From contig NZ_JAUNTW010000008.1 in the NCBI RefSeq assembly GCF_030538495.1, forward strand, positions 1 to 64,000: a stretch of DNA of 64,000 nucleotides. The letters are read 5' to 3'. Source of the stretch: Paracoccus sp. (in: a-proteobacteria). GTDB taxonomy: Bacteria > Pseudomonadota > Alphaproteobacteria > Rhodobacterales > Rhodobacteraceae. Below the pieces are notes generated by a model that searched no databases, was not told where the DNA came from, and worked only from the letters and a program-made list of their open reading frames with translations. The position numbers and the translations under genes were made by a program. Shown here in pieces: positions 19,501 to 27,774 of this stretch (the first letter of the stretch is position 1; each line of letters starts with the position of its first letter).

Positions 19501-19775
19501 TGCCGGAACGCCCGTTGTTTCTGGAACGCGCGTCGTATCGCCGCCGCCGTTTGGGGGACGCGGCGCGGGTCTTGCCGTTTTTGTCGGCATTTGCGTTGAT
19601 TTTGCCGGTGCTGTGGGCGCCCTTGGCCGTCAGCTATGCCTTTGGGGCGGTGTGGTTATTTGCGCTCTGGGCCGGTCTGGTCGTGGCGATCTGGGCGCTG
19701 CATCGCGCGCTGTTGCGGGCCGAGGCCGAAACCATCCGCGCATCACAGGCCGCCGAGGATCGCGATGCCGTTTGA
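19500..19775 (+). CDS. Small two-TM membrane protein
   Basis: 91 residues: a basic N-terminus (YRRRRLGDAARVLP), then two TM helices (about 26-46 and 50-68) and a charged tail. Size, topology and position directly before an SSF-domain gene resemble the small DUF4212/DUF485-type partners encoded next to acetate/solute symporters (ActP type), but I see no decisive motif. It overlaps the response regulator stop by one base and the kinase start by 11 bases, so it is tightly coupled to both. Confidence 0.6.
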   Translation: MPERPLFLERASYRRRRLGDAARVLPFLSAFALILPVLWAPLAVSYAFGAVWLFALWAGLVVAIWALHRALLRAEAETIRASQAAEDRDAV

Positions 19776-22413
19776 AACCCTGATCGCCGTTTGTCTGGGC
19801 TATGTCGCGCTGATGTTTGGCGTGGCCTTCGCGGCGGATCGCGCGGCCAGTCAGGGGCGGCTGCGGTGGCTGGATCATCCGCTGGTCTATACGCTGTCGC
19901 TGTCGGTCTATTGTTCGGCATGGACGTTTTACGGCGCCGTTGGCTATGCCAGCCGGTCGGGGCTGGAATTTGCGACGATTTATCTGGGGCCGACGATTGT
20001 GTTCACCGCCGCGTGGTGGGGGCTGCGTCGTCTGGTGCGCGTCGCGCGGATGCATCATGTCACGTCGATTGCCGATCTGGTATCGGCGCGTTTTGGGAAA
20101 TCGAACCCGCTGGCGGCACTGGTCACGCTGTTGGCGGTGATCGCGGCGACGCCCTATATTGCCCTGCAATTGCAATCGGTTAGCCTGTCGTTTCAGGTCT
20201 TTGCGACCCATGATCCCGGCACGGGCGGCGGCGCATTCGGGGGAACCGCGCTGTGGCTGGCCGCCGGGCTGGCGCTGTTTGCGATTTTGTTCGGCACGCG
20301 CAATCTGGCCGCCGATGAACGCCATCACGGCGTTGTCACGGCGGTTGCGCTTGAGGCTGTGGTCAAGCTGTTGGCCTTTGTCGCCTTGGGCGTGTTTGTG
20401 GTCTGGGGGCTGGCGGATGGTCCCGCCGATATTCTGCGCCGGATTGATGCGGCCACGAATGATCCGGTGATCGCGGATGGCTGGGCGCTGCGCCCGGATC
20501 GCTGGATCATGCTGAACATCGTGTCGGCCATTGCCATCGTCGCCCTGCCGCGCATGTTTCAGGTCATGGTGGTCGAGGCCGCCGACGAAGACCGCCTGCA
20601 CGTCGCTGGCTGGGCCTTTCCGGCCTATCTGTTCGCCATGTCGCTGTTCGTGTTGCCCATCGCGGTGATGGGGCGCGAATTGCTGCCCGCAGGTTCGAAT
20701 CCCGATCTGTTCGTTCTGACCCTGCCTGTGGCGCAGGGGCAGAACCTGTTGGCGTTGCTGGTGTTTTTGGGCGGGTTCTCGGCGGCAACGTCCATGGTGG
20801 TGGTCGCGGCGATTGCTGTGGCGACGATGATTTCGAACCACTGGATCGTCCCGGCCTGGCTGGCATTGCGCCAACGTCCGGCGGGCGAAGATTTGCAAGA
20901 CCTGCGCCGGTTCGTTCTGAACGCGCGACGGCTGGCGATTTTGTCGGTGATGGCGGCGGGGTGGATTTACCATCAGGCGTCGGGCGGAACGGCGGCTTTG
21001 GCAGCGATGGGGCTGGTTGCCTTTACCGGCATGGCGCAGGTGATGCCCGCGATGCTGGGCGGGCTGCTGTGGCGCGGGGCGAACAGGCGGGGGGCCTATG
21101 CCGGGGTTGGCACGGGCTTTGCGGTGTGGATTGCGCTGTTGTTTCTGCCCTCGGTCGGGGTTGGGTCGCACCTGCCTGCGCCGGCGGGGGTGGACCCGTG
21201 GGCGCTGTCGGTGTTTGTGGCTTTGGCGTTGAATACGCTGGCCTTTATCGCGGTGTCGGTGTTTTCCTTCCCGGATCCGGTGGAACGGATGCAGGGGCTT
21301 TCTTTCGTGTCCTCGATCGAACCTATCCGTCACAGCCGCATGGCCCGCACCGATGATCGGGCCGAACCATTGCTGGCCATGGCGCGGCGGGTCTTGGGCG
21401 CGGATGCGGCGCTGCGTTATTTCCAATCGGCGGCGCGGGGTCAGGGAAAATCCGGCTATCTGCCTGATTTAACGCCTCAATTCGTCACAGGGTTAGAACG
21501 GAGGCTGGCCGGGTCCATCGGATCGGCAACCGCCCATGCGATGATTGACCGCGTGGCGGGCGGCGTGTCGTTAACCATGACTGACCTGCTGCAAGTCGCG
21601 GATGAGGCGCAGCGCGCCCAGCAAGAAACGCAACGCCTGTCGGTGGCGCGCGACGAACTGGACCGCACCGCCCGCCAACTGCGCGAAGCAAACGACAAAT
21701 TAACCGCGTTATCGGTGCAAAAGGATGCGTTTCTCAGCCAGATCAGCCATGAATTGCGCACGCCGATGACATCCGTTCGGGCGTTTTCCGAAATCCTGAA
21801 AACGCCGGATTTATCCGCCGATGAACGCCTGCGCTTTGCCGGAATTATCCATACCGAGGCCGGGCGTCTGACCCGCCTGCTGGATGACCTGCTGGACCTG
21901 TCGGTTTTGGAAAGCGGGCGGGCGCAACTTTCTGTTTCTGCGGCCAATTTGCACGATCTGATCGAACGCGCGCTGAATGCGGCATCGGCGGCGCGGCCGG
22001 AACGGCGCTTTACCATCGAACGCGATCAGCCAACGGAACATGTGGCGCTGATCACCGATTCGGATCGGCTGTTGCAGGTGTTGATTAACGTCATCACCAA
22101 TGCCCGCAAATATTGCGATGCCGACCGCCCGGCCCTGACGATTCGCGTGCAAAAACCGCCCGAAGGCGGCGCTCTGATCGACATTATCGACAATGGCAGC
22201 GGCATCGACAGTTCGCGTCAGGCGCTGATTTTCGAAAAATTCGCGCGGCTGAATGACCCGGCGCGGGCCGGTGGTGCGGGGCTGGGGTTGGCGATTTGCC
22301 GGGAAATCATGGTGACTTTGGGCGGTGACATTGCCTATTTGCCGGGGCAAGGGGGGGCTGCGTTCCGCGTGACCGTGCCGCGCCGTCCCCCGCGTCAAAG
22401 CGGGGCGGCGTAA
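19765..22413 (+). CDS. Sensor histidine kinase with N-terminal sodium:solute-symporter domain (CbrA/CrbS-like)
   Basis: 882 residues. Residues 1-500 are about twelve or thirteen TM helices of the SSF fold (YSLSVYCSAWTFYGAVGYAS..., ATPYIALQLQSVSLSF). A coiled linker (about 600-650) leads to HisKA with H662 in SQISHELRTPMTSVRAF, then HATPase motifs N-box (NVITNARKY), G1 (DNGSGID) and G2 (GAGLGLAIC). No receiver domain is fused, unlike some CbrA relatives. The fold suggests that solute binding or transport is coupled to signalling; acetate, histidine and other substrates are known for relatives. The ATG at 19765 overlaps the small membrane protein gene. Confidence 0.92.
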   Translation: MPFETLIAVCLGYVALMFGVAFAADRAASQGRLRWLDHPLVYTLSLSVYCSAWTFYGAVGYASRSGLEFATIYLGPTIVFTAAWWGLRRLVRVARMHHVTSIADLVSARFGKSNPLAALVTLLAVIAATPYIALQLQSVSLSFQVFATHDPGTGGGAFGGTALWLAAGLALFAILFGTRNLAADERHHGVVTAVALEAVVKLLAFVALGVFVVWGLADGPADILRRIDAATNDPVIADGWALRPDRWIMLNIVSAIAIVALPRMFQVMVVEAADEDRLHVAGWAFPAYLFAMSLFVLPIAVMGRELLPAGSNPDLFVLTLPVAQGQNLLALLVFLGGFSAATSMVVVAAIAVATMISNHWIVPAWLALRQRPAGEDLQDLRRFVLNARRLAILSVMAAGWIYHQASGGTAALAAMGLVAFTGMAQVMPAMLGGLLWRGANRRGAYAGVGTGFAVWIALLFLPSVGVGSHLPAPAGVDPWALSVFVALALNTLAFIAVSVFSFPDPVERMQGLSFVSSIEPIRHSRMARTDDRAEPLLAMARRVLGADAALRYFQSAARGQGKSGYLPDLTPQFVTGLERRLAGSIGSATAHAMIDRVAGGVSLTMTDLLQVADEAQRAQQETQRLSVARDELDRTARQLREANDKLTALSVQKDAFLSQISHELRTPMTSVRAFSEILKTPDLSADERLRFAGIIHTEAGRLTRLLDDLLDLSVLESGRAQLSVSAANLHDLIERALNAASAARPERRFTIERDQPTEHVALITDSDRLLQVLINVITNARKYCDADRPALTIRVQKPPEGGALIDIIDNGSGIDSSRQALIFEKFARLNDPARAGGAGLGLAICREIMVTLGGDIAYLPGQGGAAFRVTVPRRPPRQSGAA

Positions 22414-22468
22414 AGGATTTATCAACCTGTTCGTGCGACAGTGCCGGGGAACTGGGACGAATCGGGCA

Positions 22469-23527
22469 ATGGCGATGACGCAGGCAGATATGAACAATGC
22501 GGGGAATGTGGTGCTGCGGCGGCTGATGCGGGTGCGTGATGCCGCGCCTCTGCCGCAACCCGCGCCGCCAACTCCGGCGCGCGCGGCGGCCACGGCACTG
22601 GGGCGCGCGGCGGATCGGCTGTATGGGTTGCCGGTGCAGCCCGTTGCGGTTGATCCGGGCGCGGTGACGCTGGCCGAATTGCCGGAACTGTTGCCGGAAT
22701 TGCCGTTGCTGGCCGTGTTGCAGGGACCGGGCGAATCGCTGGGCGTGCTGGCTCTGTCGCCCGAAGCGGTTTCCGCGCTGATCGAGGTTCAGACACTGGG
22801 CCGCGTCACCGCCCGCCCGTTGGAACGCCGCCGTCCGTCGCGCAGCGATGCGATGCTGTGCGCCGATTTTGTCAACGCGCTGCTGGCGGAATTGCGGGTG
22901 GAAATGGCCGGGGTGGATGGCTTTGATCAGATGGGCGAATTTCGCTTTGCCAGCTATCTGGACGATCCGCGCCCGCTGTCGCTGATGCTGGATGACCGCG
23001 CGTTTCGCAGCTTGACGTTCGACGTGAAATTCGGCGCGGCGGGCGAACGGGCGGCCTCGCTGATGCTGGCGCTGCCGTTGTCGGATGCGCCCGTGGTGAC
23101 GACCGCGCCTGCGATTGCCGCGCCCGTGACCGCCACCCCGCCCAAGCCCAGCCTGCACATGCCAATGCAAACCGCCCCGGTCGAGGTGGTCGGCGTCCTG
23201 TGCCGTCGTCAGATGAGTTTGGGCGAATTGCGCGCGCTGACGGCGGGGCGGATGCTGACCCTGCCGCGCGTGACCCTGGCCGAGGCGCGTCTGGAAACCC
23301 GCGACGGGCAATTGCTGGCCACCGGCAAATTCGGTGAGGCCGACGGCTGCCACGCCATCCGTCTGCGTGACCCCAAAGCCCGTGCCGACACCCCGCCGCT
23401 GCGTTCGGCGCAGCCGCGCAATGACGCGCTGCCGGTGGGCGATTTGGCCCAGCCTGACCCGTTCCGCGCGCCCGAACCTGCGCCCGAAAGCCGCAAAGAT
23501 GCGTTAACTGTCGCGGCGTCGGCGTGA
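22469..23527 (+). CDS. FliM/FliN-like SpoA-domain protein, orphan
   Basis: 352 residues from the ATG at 22469 (another ATG is two codons on; no strong ribosome site marks either). The C-terminal segment (VEVVGVLCRRQMSLGELRALTAGRMLTLPRVTLAEARLETRDGQLL...) is a clear SpoA/FliMN_C domain, as in flagellar motor-switch C-ring proteins. The N-terminal 200 residues resemble a shortened FliM middle domain (DFVNALLAELRVEMAGVDGFDQMGEFRFASYLDD). No other flagellar gene is in the window. It may be a divergent FliM, or a C-ring-like protein with another role. Confidence 0.75.
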   Translation: MAMTQADMNNAGNVVLRRLMRVRDAAPLPQPAPPTPARAAATALGRAADRLYGLPVQPVAVDPGAVTLAELPELLPELPLLAVLQGPGESLGVLALSPEAVSALIEVQTLGRVTARPLERRRPSRSDAMLCADFVNALLAELRVEMAGVDGFDQMGEFRFASYLDDPRPLSLMLDDRAFRSLTFDVKFGAAGERAASLMLALPLSDAPVVTTAPAIAAPVTATPPKPSLHMPMQTAPVEVVGVLCRRQMSLGELRALTAGRMLTLPRVTLAEARLETRDGQLLATGKFGEADGCHAIRLRDPKARADTPPLRSAQPRNDALPVGDLAQPDPFRAPEPAPESRKDALTVAASA

Positions 23528-23542
23528 TATGACGCTTTTTTC

Positions 23543-23601
23543 TTGAAATTTTCACTTTTCGGACGCATCTAGCTTGCGTCCCGAATCTGACGGGACTTTT
23601 T
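23543..23601 (+). promoter_or_regulatory. infA promoter and attenuator-like hairpin
   Basis: TTGAAA at 23543-23548 and CATCTA at 23566-23571 are 17 bp apart, giving a predicted transcript start near 23578. That is exactly where a stem begins: GTCCCG (23578-23583), a 7-nt loop, CGGGAC (23591-23596) and five T (23597-23601). It has the form of an intrinsic terminator in the leader, 12 bp before the infA start. The -10 match is weak. Confidence 0.5.
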
Positions 23602-23613
23602 GATGGAGTGACC

Positions 23614-23832
23614 ATGGCCAAGGAAGAAATGCTCGAATTCCCCGGCGTCGTGAAGGAACTCTTGCCAAATGCGACATTCCGGGTCGAGCTTGAAAACGGC
23701 CATGAAATTATCGCGCATATGGCAGGCAAGATGCGGAAAAACCGCATCCGTGTTCTGGCGGGGGACAAGGTTCAGGTGGAAATGAACACCTATGACCTGA
23801 CCAAGGGGCGGATCAATTACCGCTTTAAGTGA
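23614..23832 (+). CDS. infA: Translation initiation factor IF-1
   Basis: 72 residues, the exact family length, one S1/OB fold: [49 protein letters not shown] and the C-terminal GRINYRFK. It binds the 30S A site during initiation. GGAG precedes the ATG. It heads the infA-maf-RNase E/G-yacG gene order common in Rhodobacterales; maf starts two bases after the infA stop. Confidence 0.98.
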   Translation: MAKEEMLEFPGVVKELLPNATFRVELENGHEIIAHMAGKMRKNRIRVLAGDKVQVEMNTYDLTKGRINYRFK

Positions 23833-23833
23833 T

Positions 23834-24430
23834 GTGACCGGCGGCGCGCCCCGGCTGATCCTTGGATCGGCCAGCCCGCGCCGGCTGGAGCTGTTGGCGC
23901 AAATCGGCATCGTTCCCGATGGTTTGCGCCCGGCTGATATTGACGAAACGCCCCGCCGCGACGAACGCGCCCGCGACTATGTTCAGCGTATGGCGACCGA
24001 AAAGGCGGCGGCGATCCCGCTGGCCGATGACGAAGCGGCGCTGACCGCCGACACCACGGTCGCTGTGGGCCGTCGCATTTTGGGCAAACCTGTTGATCGG
24101 GCCGAGGCCGCGCAGTTCATGCGTCTGATGTCCGGGCGGCGGCATGTCGTGTTAACCGCCATGGCGCTGCGTTATCAGGGGCGTGTCCGTACGCGGCTGG
24201 TGGAAACGACGGTGCGGATGCGGGTTATCGACGCGGCGTCGCTGGAACGCTATCTGGATGCCGGCGATTGGCAGGGCAAGGCCGGCGGCTATGCCATTCA
24301 GGGCGCGGCGGCGGCGTTTATTCCGTGGCTTCAGGGCTCGTTTTCCGCCGTTGTCGGGCTGCCTTTGTCGGAAACCGCCGCGATGCTGGCCGCCATCGGC
24401 ATTTACCCACAAAAAGGATCACCACAATGA
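23834..24430 (+). CDS. maf: Maf-family nucleotide pyrophosphatase
   Basis: 198 residues from a GTG at 23834. Family motifs are LILGSASPRRLELLAQIG at the N-terminus, the catalytic-glutamate-bearing GDWQGKAGGYAIQGAAAAFI at about 160-180, and LTADTTVAVGRRILGKP with the conserved DT. Maf proteins hydrolyse non-canonical or modified nucleoside triphosphates (dTTP/UTP or m7GTP types); the subtype is not resolved here. It overlaps the RNase gene by 4 bases. Confidence 0.93.
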   Translation: MTGGAPRLILGSASPRRLELLAQIGIVPDGLRPADIDETPRRDERARDYVQRMATEKAAAIPLADDEAALTADTTVAVGRRILGKPVDRAEAAQFMRLMSGRRHVVLTAMALRYQGRVRTRLVETTVRMRVIDAASLERYLDAGDWQGKAGGYAIQGAAAAFIPWLQGSFSAVVGLPLSETAAMLAAIGIYPQKGSPQ

Positions 24431-25470
24431 AGGGCAGGCAGGTTGTTCTGGGCCGCATCTTTGGGGCCGAGGCTGCGGCTTTGATGGTGGATGGCCAGCT
24501 GGAAGATATCCTGATCGCGACCGACCGCGTCACGCCGCTGCCGCCCGGCGCGATTTGCCGTGGCGTCACCGACCGCCTGATGAAGGGGCAGGGCGGCGCG
24601 TTCCTGCGTCTGCCCGATGGGCAGACCGGCTACCTGCGCGACCGCAAAGGCGTTCCCGAAGGCAAACCGGTTCTGGTGCAAATCGCGGGCGTGGCGGATG
24701 AGGGCAAGGCGATCCCGGTATCGACGCGGCTGCTGTTTCGCGGGCGTGCCGCCTTGGTCACGCCGGGCGCGCCGGGGGTGAATGTGTCGCGCCAAATCCG
24801 CGAGGATGAGACTCGCGACCATCTGACGACTTTGGGTCAGTCGGTGCTGGGCGACCGCAGCCACGGCGTCATCATTCGCAGCATCGCGGACCAGTTGGAC
24901 GATGACGACATCACCGCCGAACTGGCCCAATTGCTGGATCTGGCCGACGGCATCATGGCCGAAGGGCAGGGCGACCCCGAATTGCTGCTGGACGCGCCGG
25001 GGCCGTGGGAACAGGCGTGGATGGAATGGGGCGACCCCGCCCCCGACGCTATCGACGAAGGCGATCACAGCTTTGACGATCACGGCGTGACCGACGCGAT
25101 CGAGGCCCTGCTGTCGTCTCAGATCCCGCTGCCGGGGGGCGGGTCGGCGGTGATCGAAGCCACACGCGCGCTGATTGCCGTGGATGTGAACACCGGCAGC
25201 GACACCAGCCCCGCCGCCGCGTTAAAGGCGAATATCGCCGTCGCCCGCGATCTGCCGCGCCAGTTGCGGCTGCGCGGTTTGGGCGGGCAGGTGGTGATTG
25301 ATTTCGCGCCCATGCCCAAACGCGACCGTGCGACGCTGGATCAGGTGCTGCGCGCGTCGTTCCGGGGCGACGGCACGGAAACCACGCTGATCGGCTGGAC
25401 CGCAATGGGCCTGTATGAGCTGAACCGAAAACGCGACCGCGTGGCGCTGTCGCTGTTGGCGGGTGCGTAA
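24427..25470 (+). CDS. rng: Short RNase E/G-family protein
   Basis: 347 residues, much shorter than E. coli RNase G (about 490). Catalytic-core features are present: ATRALIAVDVNTGSDTSPAAALKANIAVARDLPRQLRLRGLGGQVVIDFAPM supplies the two metal-binding aspartates (VDVNTGS and IDFAPM). The CxxC zinc-link motif that joins protomers in RNase E/G is absent, and the N-terminal S1 region is reduced. It may be a dedicated RNA-processing nuclease distinct from the main RNase E. The ATG at 24427 overlaps the maf stop; yacG overlaps its stop. Confidence 0.85.
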   Translation: MKGRQVVLGRIFGAEAAALMVDGQLEDILIATDRVTPLPPGAICRGVTDRLMKGQGGAFLRLPDGQTGYLRDRKGVPEGKPVLVQIAGVADEGKAIPVSTRLLFRGRAALVTPGAPGVNVSRQIREDETRDHLTTLGQSVLGDRSHGVIIRSIADQLDDDDITAELAQLLDLADGIMAEGQGDPELLLDAPGPWEQAWMEWGDPAPDAIDEGDHSFDDHGVTDAIEALLSSQIPLPGGGSAVIEATRALIAVDVNTGSDTSPAAALKANIAVARDLPRQLRLRGLGGQVVIDFAPMPKRDRATLDQVLRASFRGDGTETTLIGWTAMGLYELNRKRDRVALSLLAGA

Positions 25471-25637
25471 TGGCCTGCCCGATTTGTCAAAAACCGGGGG
25501 TTCCGGCCTATCGCCCGTTTTGTTCCAAACGCTGCGCGGATGTGGATCTGGCGAAATGGCTGCGGGGGGATTACGTCATCCCCGGCCCGGTTTTGGACGA
25601 TGTTTCCAGCGATGACGACAAAGATAAAAAAATCTGA
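25470..25637 (+). CDS. yacG: Zinc-binding DNA gyrase inhibitor-like YacG
   Basis: 55 residues, starting on the last base of the RNase stop codon (TAATG). The four zinc ligands are ACPICQKP (CxxC) and FCSKRCADVDLAKWL (CxxxC), the YacG signature, followed by an acidic/lysine tail (SSDDDKDKKI). In E. coli YacG binds GyrB and inhibits gyrase; whether that holds here is not shown. It is the last gene of the infA cluster. Confidence 0.9.
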   Translation: MACPICQKPGVPAYRPFCSKRCADVDLAKWLRGDYVIPGPVLDDVSSDDDKDKKI

Positions 25638-25711
25638 CGATTAGGGCTGGACAGGGCGCGCAACTGCCCGTAAACACCCCTTCACCCGGCGCCGAACGCG
25701 GCGCCACAGAT

Positions 25712-25787
25712 GCCCGGATAGCTCAGTTGGTAGAGCAGCGGATTGAAAATCCGCGTGTCGGCGGTTCAAATCCGTCTCCGGGCACCA
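25712..25787 (+). tRNA. tRNA-Phe(GAA)
   Basis: 76 nt including encoded CCA (25785-25787). Acceptor GCCCGGA pairs with TCCGGGC, discriminator A. The anticodon stem-loop CGGATTGAAAATCCG gives anticodon GAA. D-arm TAGCTCAGTTGGTAGAGCA and T-loop GGTTCAAATCC are canonical. Confidence 0.97.
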
Positions 25788-26673
25788 TTTCTTCCTGATT
25801 TTTTTCGTCTGATGCGCAATTCGGCTCAGGTTTCTTGACGACCCGAACCGCCCATCATGTCGCCCCACCCGACGCAGCAGCAACCATAAGCCAAGCCCGC
25901 CGCGACAAAGGTCATCGGCGTGTCGCCAAGCCTGCACCCGCGAGACTGCCGCGCCCCAAAGCCAGGCGCCCCGACCGGGTTTGGCGCTCCGGGGGCGATA
26001 TGGATCGCCGCGATGGCCAACCTCTTTGTTGAAAAAGCGCCCACCGTCCCTTTGATCCGTAGGGTGCCGGCTTAGACCACGCCGACCACCCTTTCCGCAG
26101 AAACGCGACCCGATGGAAACGGGGTGGCGCAATTGAACCCGGCGTCATCATCGGCAGCCATATCGGCGGGCGCGTGAAAGCGCCGCAAGTCATCAACGGC
26201 CGCCCCAGAATGAGCCACGGGCCATATCGCTGCACGCGGCAGCAACGCGCAATCCTCCGCGCAAATGGTGAGGGTATGGCAATCGCGGCGGCGTCGTTGG
26301 CCGGTGGTGCGGCGCCGAGGCCAGTTCCTATGGCTGCCGGTCGTAATACGGGCCAGACGCGCCATATGGGCGGTGCGTCTGGCCCATATCGGAGCGTCGA
26401 CCAGCAGGACGCTGGCATTGCCATGCCCGTGCCGACCTTTGACCAGCCGCTGCGTGCACAGCGATTCGACCGATCGTTGTGCGCAGTCGTGACGGGGCCC
26501 GCTTTGATAGGGCCGATGGGCGAAGGGCAAAACAAAGTGCGGCGGCAGGTGTTGTTCGTTCGTGTAAAGGGAAAGGCGTCTGGCGCAGGGCTGAACCGTT
26601 CCGTTCGTGCCAGATGCGATTCGCCAACACACATGGCGTTTATAACCGCATTTATCGTTTTATCTGAAGAAGT
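25788..26673. other. 886-bp gene-poor interval between tRNA-Phe and tRNA-Gln
   Basis: I find no intact gene. Frames longer than 200 codons exist on both strands, but they run through the tRNAs or have arginine/proline-rich shadow composition. On the minus strand a protein-like tail (...APGAPNPVGAPGFG... to ...MTFVAAGLAYG) at about 25826-26044 is preceded in frame by a stop near 26070, which suggests a decayed gene. No inverted repeats of an insertion sequence are evident. Confidence 0.4.
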
Positions 26674-26748
26674 TGGCTGGGGCGGTAGGATTCGAACCTA
26701 CGGTACACGGTACCAAAAACCGATGCCTTACCACTTGGCCACGCCCCA
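26674..26748 (-). tRNA. tRNA-Gln(UUG)
   Basis: 75 nt on the minus strand with encoded CCA (26674-26676). Acceptor TGGGGCG pairs with CGCCCCA, discriminator G. The anticodon stem-loop CGGTTTTTGGTACCG gives anticodon UUG. D-arm and T-loop (GGTTCGAATCC) are canonical. Confidence 0.96.
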
Positions 26749-26816
26749 ACTGTGGAGCGGTGTTTACTCATACAGTTCGGGGGGTGCAAGGGGGGAATTG
26801 CGTAAAATGTGACATT

Positions 26817-26862
26817 TTTTTGTTCGTCGCGTATGCGGCTTTTTGTTCGTCGCGTATGCGGC
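26817..26862. repeat. Exact 23-bp tandem duplication
   Basis: Positions 26817-26839 and 26840-26862 are identical and abut. Each unit begins TTTTTGTTCG and ends GTATGCGGC. It lies between tRNA-Gln and the suhB terminator. Confidence 0.9.
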
Positions 26863-26866
26863 CATG

Positions 26867-26899
26867 AAAAAGCCGGGGCGGCCCTGCGGCTGCCCCGGC
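26867..26899 (-). terminator. Rho-independent terminator of suhB
   Basis: GCCGGGGC (26892-26899 read on the minus strand) pairs with GCCCCGGC (26872-26879) in a perfect 8-bp stem with a 12-nt loop. A run of five T follows on the minus strand (complement of 26867-26871), 25 bp after the suhB stop. Confidence 0.85.
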
Positions 26900-26924
26900 G
26901 GATGGTGTGGTGATGCGGTGCGCA

Positions 26925-27713
26925 TCAGTCGCGGGTGCGGATCACCTTGGCGAAGGGCTCCATGATCGCGGCATTGGCGGCGATGATGCGGCCCGATTCC
27001 AGCGGGCTGTCGCCGTCGCGGATGCCGTCCACGAAACCGCCTGCCTCGCGCACCATCAGAATACCGGCGGCCACGTCCCACGGTTTAATCGCGCGTTCCC
27101 AATAGCCGTCGTAACGCCCCGCCGCGACATAGGCCAGATCAAGCGCCGCTGCGCCGAACCGGCGCACGCCTGCGGTGAACGGCATCAGGCGCGCCAGATC
27201 TTGCAGTGATGCGGGCAGGGGGCCGTTCCCGGCAAAGGGGATGCCGGTTGCGAAAATGCAGTCGATCATCCGCGACCGGCCCGACACGCGCAAACGCTGG
27301 TCGTTCATGAACGCGCCGCCGCCTTTTTCCGCGACGAACAGTTCATCCTTGGCCGCGTCAAAGATCACGGCGGCGATGATGTCGCCTTTGTGTTCCAAGG
27401 CGATGCTGACGGCCCAATGCGGCAGGCCGTGCAAAAAGTTCGTCGTCCCGTCCAGCGGGTCCACGATCCAGCGGCGGGTCGGGTCTTCGCCCGGTTCTTC
27501 GCCGGTTTCTTCGCCCAGCCAGCCGTAATTCGGGCGGGCGGTGCGCAGTTCTTCTTTGATGATGCGTTCGGCCTCGCGGTCAGCGCGGCTGACGAAATCG
27601 CCTGCGCCCTTTACGCTGACTTGCAGGTTCTCAACTTCGCGAAAATCTTTGACCAAACTGCGACCGGCTTTGCGGGCGGCCTTGATCATGACGTTCAGAT
27701 TGGCGCTTGCCAT
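26925..27713 (-). CDS. suhB: Inositol-1-monophosphatase family protein
   Basis: 262 residues from the ATG at 27713; an ATG one codon earlier has GGAG too close (3 bases), while 27713 has proper spacing. Lithium-sensitive phosphatase motifs: GEETGEE with a metal-binding glutamate near residue 67, WIVDPLDGTTNFLHGLPH at about 82-99 and YWERAIKPWDVAAGILMVREAGG near 205-227. Substrates in the family include myo-inositol phosphates, FBP and NADP; SuhB in E. coli also acts in rRNA antitermination. It is monocistronic with its own terminator. Confidence 0.93.
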   Translation of the reverse strand: MASANLNVMIKAARKAGRSLVKDFREVENLQVSVKGAGDFVSRADREAERIIKEELRTARPNYGWLGEETGEEPGEDPTRRWIVDPLDGTTNFLHGLPHWAVSIALEHKGDIIAAVIFDAAKDELFVAEKGGGAFMNDQRLRVSGRSRMIDCIFATGIPFAGNGPLPASLQDLARLMPFTAGVRRFGAAALDLAYVAAGRYDGYWERAIKPWDVAAGILMVREAGGFVDGIRDGDSPLESGRIIAANAAIMEPFAKVIRTRD

Positions 27714-27774
27714 CATATGCTCCGGGTGTTTGGGGTTGGGGCGTCATAGGGCCTTGCGCCGCAAAAGAAAAGGG

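Noticed and set aside
19630..21426. Minus-strand open frame of 598 codons in the SSF-kinase gene
   Set aside because: Arginine/glutamine-rich antisense shadow of a gene with clear SSF and kinase motifs.
25641..26132. Minus-strand frame running through tRNA-Phe
   Set aside because: The segment DLNRRHADFQSAALPTEL is the familiar spurious translation of a tRNA, not a protein.
26174..26812. Plus-strand frame running through tRNA-Gln
   Set aside because: Its C-terminal part (RIRTYGTRYQKPMPYHLATP) is antisense tRNA translation and the rest has no coding character.
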